From Burkholderiaceae bacterium (GTDB lineage: Bacteria > Pseudomonadota > Gammaproteobacteria > Burkholderiales > Burkholderiaceae_D): a stretch of 6,355 nucleotides of DNA. Shown piece after piece: positions 5,507-6,355 of the stretch (position 1 is its first letter; every line of letters starts with the position of its first letter). The notes under the pieces were generated by a model that saw only the letters and a program-made list of their open reading frames with translations, searched no databases and was not told the origin of the DNA. The stretch spans positions 1 through 6,355 of the forward strand of contig JAISIS010000027.1 in the NCBI GenBank assembly GCA_031261905.1. The letters run 5' to 3'. The position numbers and the translations under genes are program-made.

Positions 5507-6355
5507 TTACAGGGAGTAGTACATGTCAAATTCCACAGGGTGCGTGGTCATCTGCATCCGTTGCACTTCCTGCATCTTCAGTTCGATGTAGGCGTCAATC
5601 ATGCTGTTGCTGAATACGCCGCCGCGCGTCAGGAATTCGCGGTCCTTGTCCAGATATTCCAGCGCCTGCTCCAGTGAAGAGCATACGGTCGGGATCAGCG
5701 CATCTTCTTCCGGCGGCAGGTGGTACAGGTCTTTAGAGGCCGGTTCGCCCGGATGGATGCGGTTCTGAACCCCGTCCAGCCCCGCCATCAACAGCGCGGA
5801 GAAGCACATGTAGGGATTGGCCAGCGGATCCGGGAAGCGCGCTTCAACACGGCGGCCTTTCGGGTTGGCCACATACGGAATACGGATGGAAGCGGAACGG
5901 TTGCGCGCGGAATACGCCAGCTTGACGGGCGCCTCAAAGCCGGGAACCAGGCGCTTGTAAGAGTTGGTGCCCGGATTGGTAATGGCGTTCAGGGCGCGGG
6001 CATGCTTGATAATGCCGCCGATGTAGTAAAGGGCAAATTCCGAAAGCCCCGCATAGCCATCACCGGCAAACAGGTTTTGCCCATCCTTCCAGACGGATTG
6101 GTGTACGTGCATACCGGAACCATTGTCGCCGACAACGGGCTTGGGCATGAAGGTGGCGGTTTTGCCATAGGTGTTTGCCACATTCCAGACGACATATTTG
6201 AGGTTTTGCGTCCAGTCGGCCCTTTCCACCAGCGTGGAGAAACGGGTGCCGATTTCATTTTGCCCTGCACCGGCCACTTCGTGGTGATGCACTTCTACAG
6301 GAATGCCCATCTGTTCCAGGATTTCGCACATTTCGGAGCGCATGTCATGGAAGCT
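5507..6355 (-). CDS. glnA: Type I glutamine synthetase, C-terminal 60% (5' end outside window)
   Basis: GlnA makes glutamine from glutamate, ammonium and ATP as a cytosolic dodecamer. The visible 282 codons run off the right edge (reading S-F-H-D before the internal Met at 6343) and end in TAA; full-length bacterial enzymes have about 470 residues, so about 190 are missing. Seen in order, numbered from Met 6343: [17 protein letters not shown] (19-35) with metal-binding Glu residues, MHVHQSVW (78-85), [14 protein letters not shown] (127-140), [12 protein letters not shown] (145-156) and [15 protein letters not shown] (164-178), all catalytic-site segments of GSI. Tyr207 in DLYHLPPEE is the equivalent of the adenylylated Tyr397 of the E. 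coli enzyme, marking the GSI-beta type controlled by the GlnE adenylyltransferase. The protein ends in FDMYYSL, as in proteobacterial GlnA. It is the first visible gene of the glnA-ntrB-ntrC cluster. Any NtrC/sigma54 promoter would lie beyond the window and is not seen. Confidence 0.97.
   Translation of the reverse strand, partial: SFHDMRSEMCEILEQMGIPVEVHHHEVAGAGQNEIGTRFSTLVERADWTQNLKYVVWNVANTYGKTATFMPKPVVGDNGSGMHVHQSVWKDGQNLFAGDGYAGLSEFALYYIGGIIKHARALNAITNPGTNSYKRLVPGFEAPVKLAYSARNRSASIRIPYVANPKGRRVEARFPDPLANPYMCFSALLMAGLDGVQNRIHPGEPASKDLYHLPPEEDALIPTVCSSLEQALEYLDKDREFLTRGGVFSNSMIDAYIELKMQEVQRMQMTTHPVEFDMYYSL

Noticed and set aside
1..6355. New defence, mobile or biosynthetic system
   Set aside because: Every substantial gene fits a well-known family in a known arrangement; no transposase, integrase, CRISPR repeats, toxin-antitoxin pair or unexplained gene cluster is visible.

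Overview
The window looks like ordinary chromosome from a betaproteobacterium, most likely Burkholderiales and possibly an Oxalobacteraceae member such as Oxalobacter. That guess rests on remembered family resemblance of the GlnA, NtrB, NtrC and NlpC/P60 proteins and on the glnA-ntrB-ntrC gene order. No search was run, so the taxonomic call is tentative.

Layout: (1) Bases 1-316 (+) hold the 3' end of an FAD-dependent dehydrogenase gene. (2) Bases 329-937 (-) encode a secreted NlpC/P60 cell-wall peptidase, convergent with the first gene. (3) Bases 938-1196 are an AT-rich divergent intergenic region. It contains a likely peptidase promoter, short direct repeats, two overlapping palindromes, a perfect rho-independent terminator reading on + that belongs to no adjacent gene, and a likely promoter for the next gene. 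(4) Bases 1197-2852 (+) encode a membrane-bound diguanylate cyclase with a periplasmic Cache sensor resembling that of DctB. (5) Bases 2886-6355 (-) carry the nitrogen-regulation cluster, transcribed in the order glnA (3' part only) - ntrB/glnL - ntrC/glnG. A strong intrinsic terminator lies between glnA and ntrB.

How the genes work together: glutamine synthetase assimilates ammonium. NtrB is the PII-controlled histidine kinase that phosphorylates NtrC, and NtrC activates sigma54 promoters, classically including that of glnA. The terminator after glnA would let most transcripts stop there, giving much glutamine synthetase and little of the two regulators, as in the enterobacterial glnALG operon. 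The diguanylate cyclase is convergent with ntrC and has no visible operon partner, so a link to nitrogen control is only positional.

I see no CRISPR array, tRNA or rRNA gene, insertion sequence, prophage or defence gene, and no evidence for a new multi-gene system. The points most worth a second look are the orphan terminator and its palindromic upstream sequence, the glnA-ntrB attenuating terminator, the non-consensus LEGN in place of WPGN in NtrC, and the DctB-like sensor on the cyclase.
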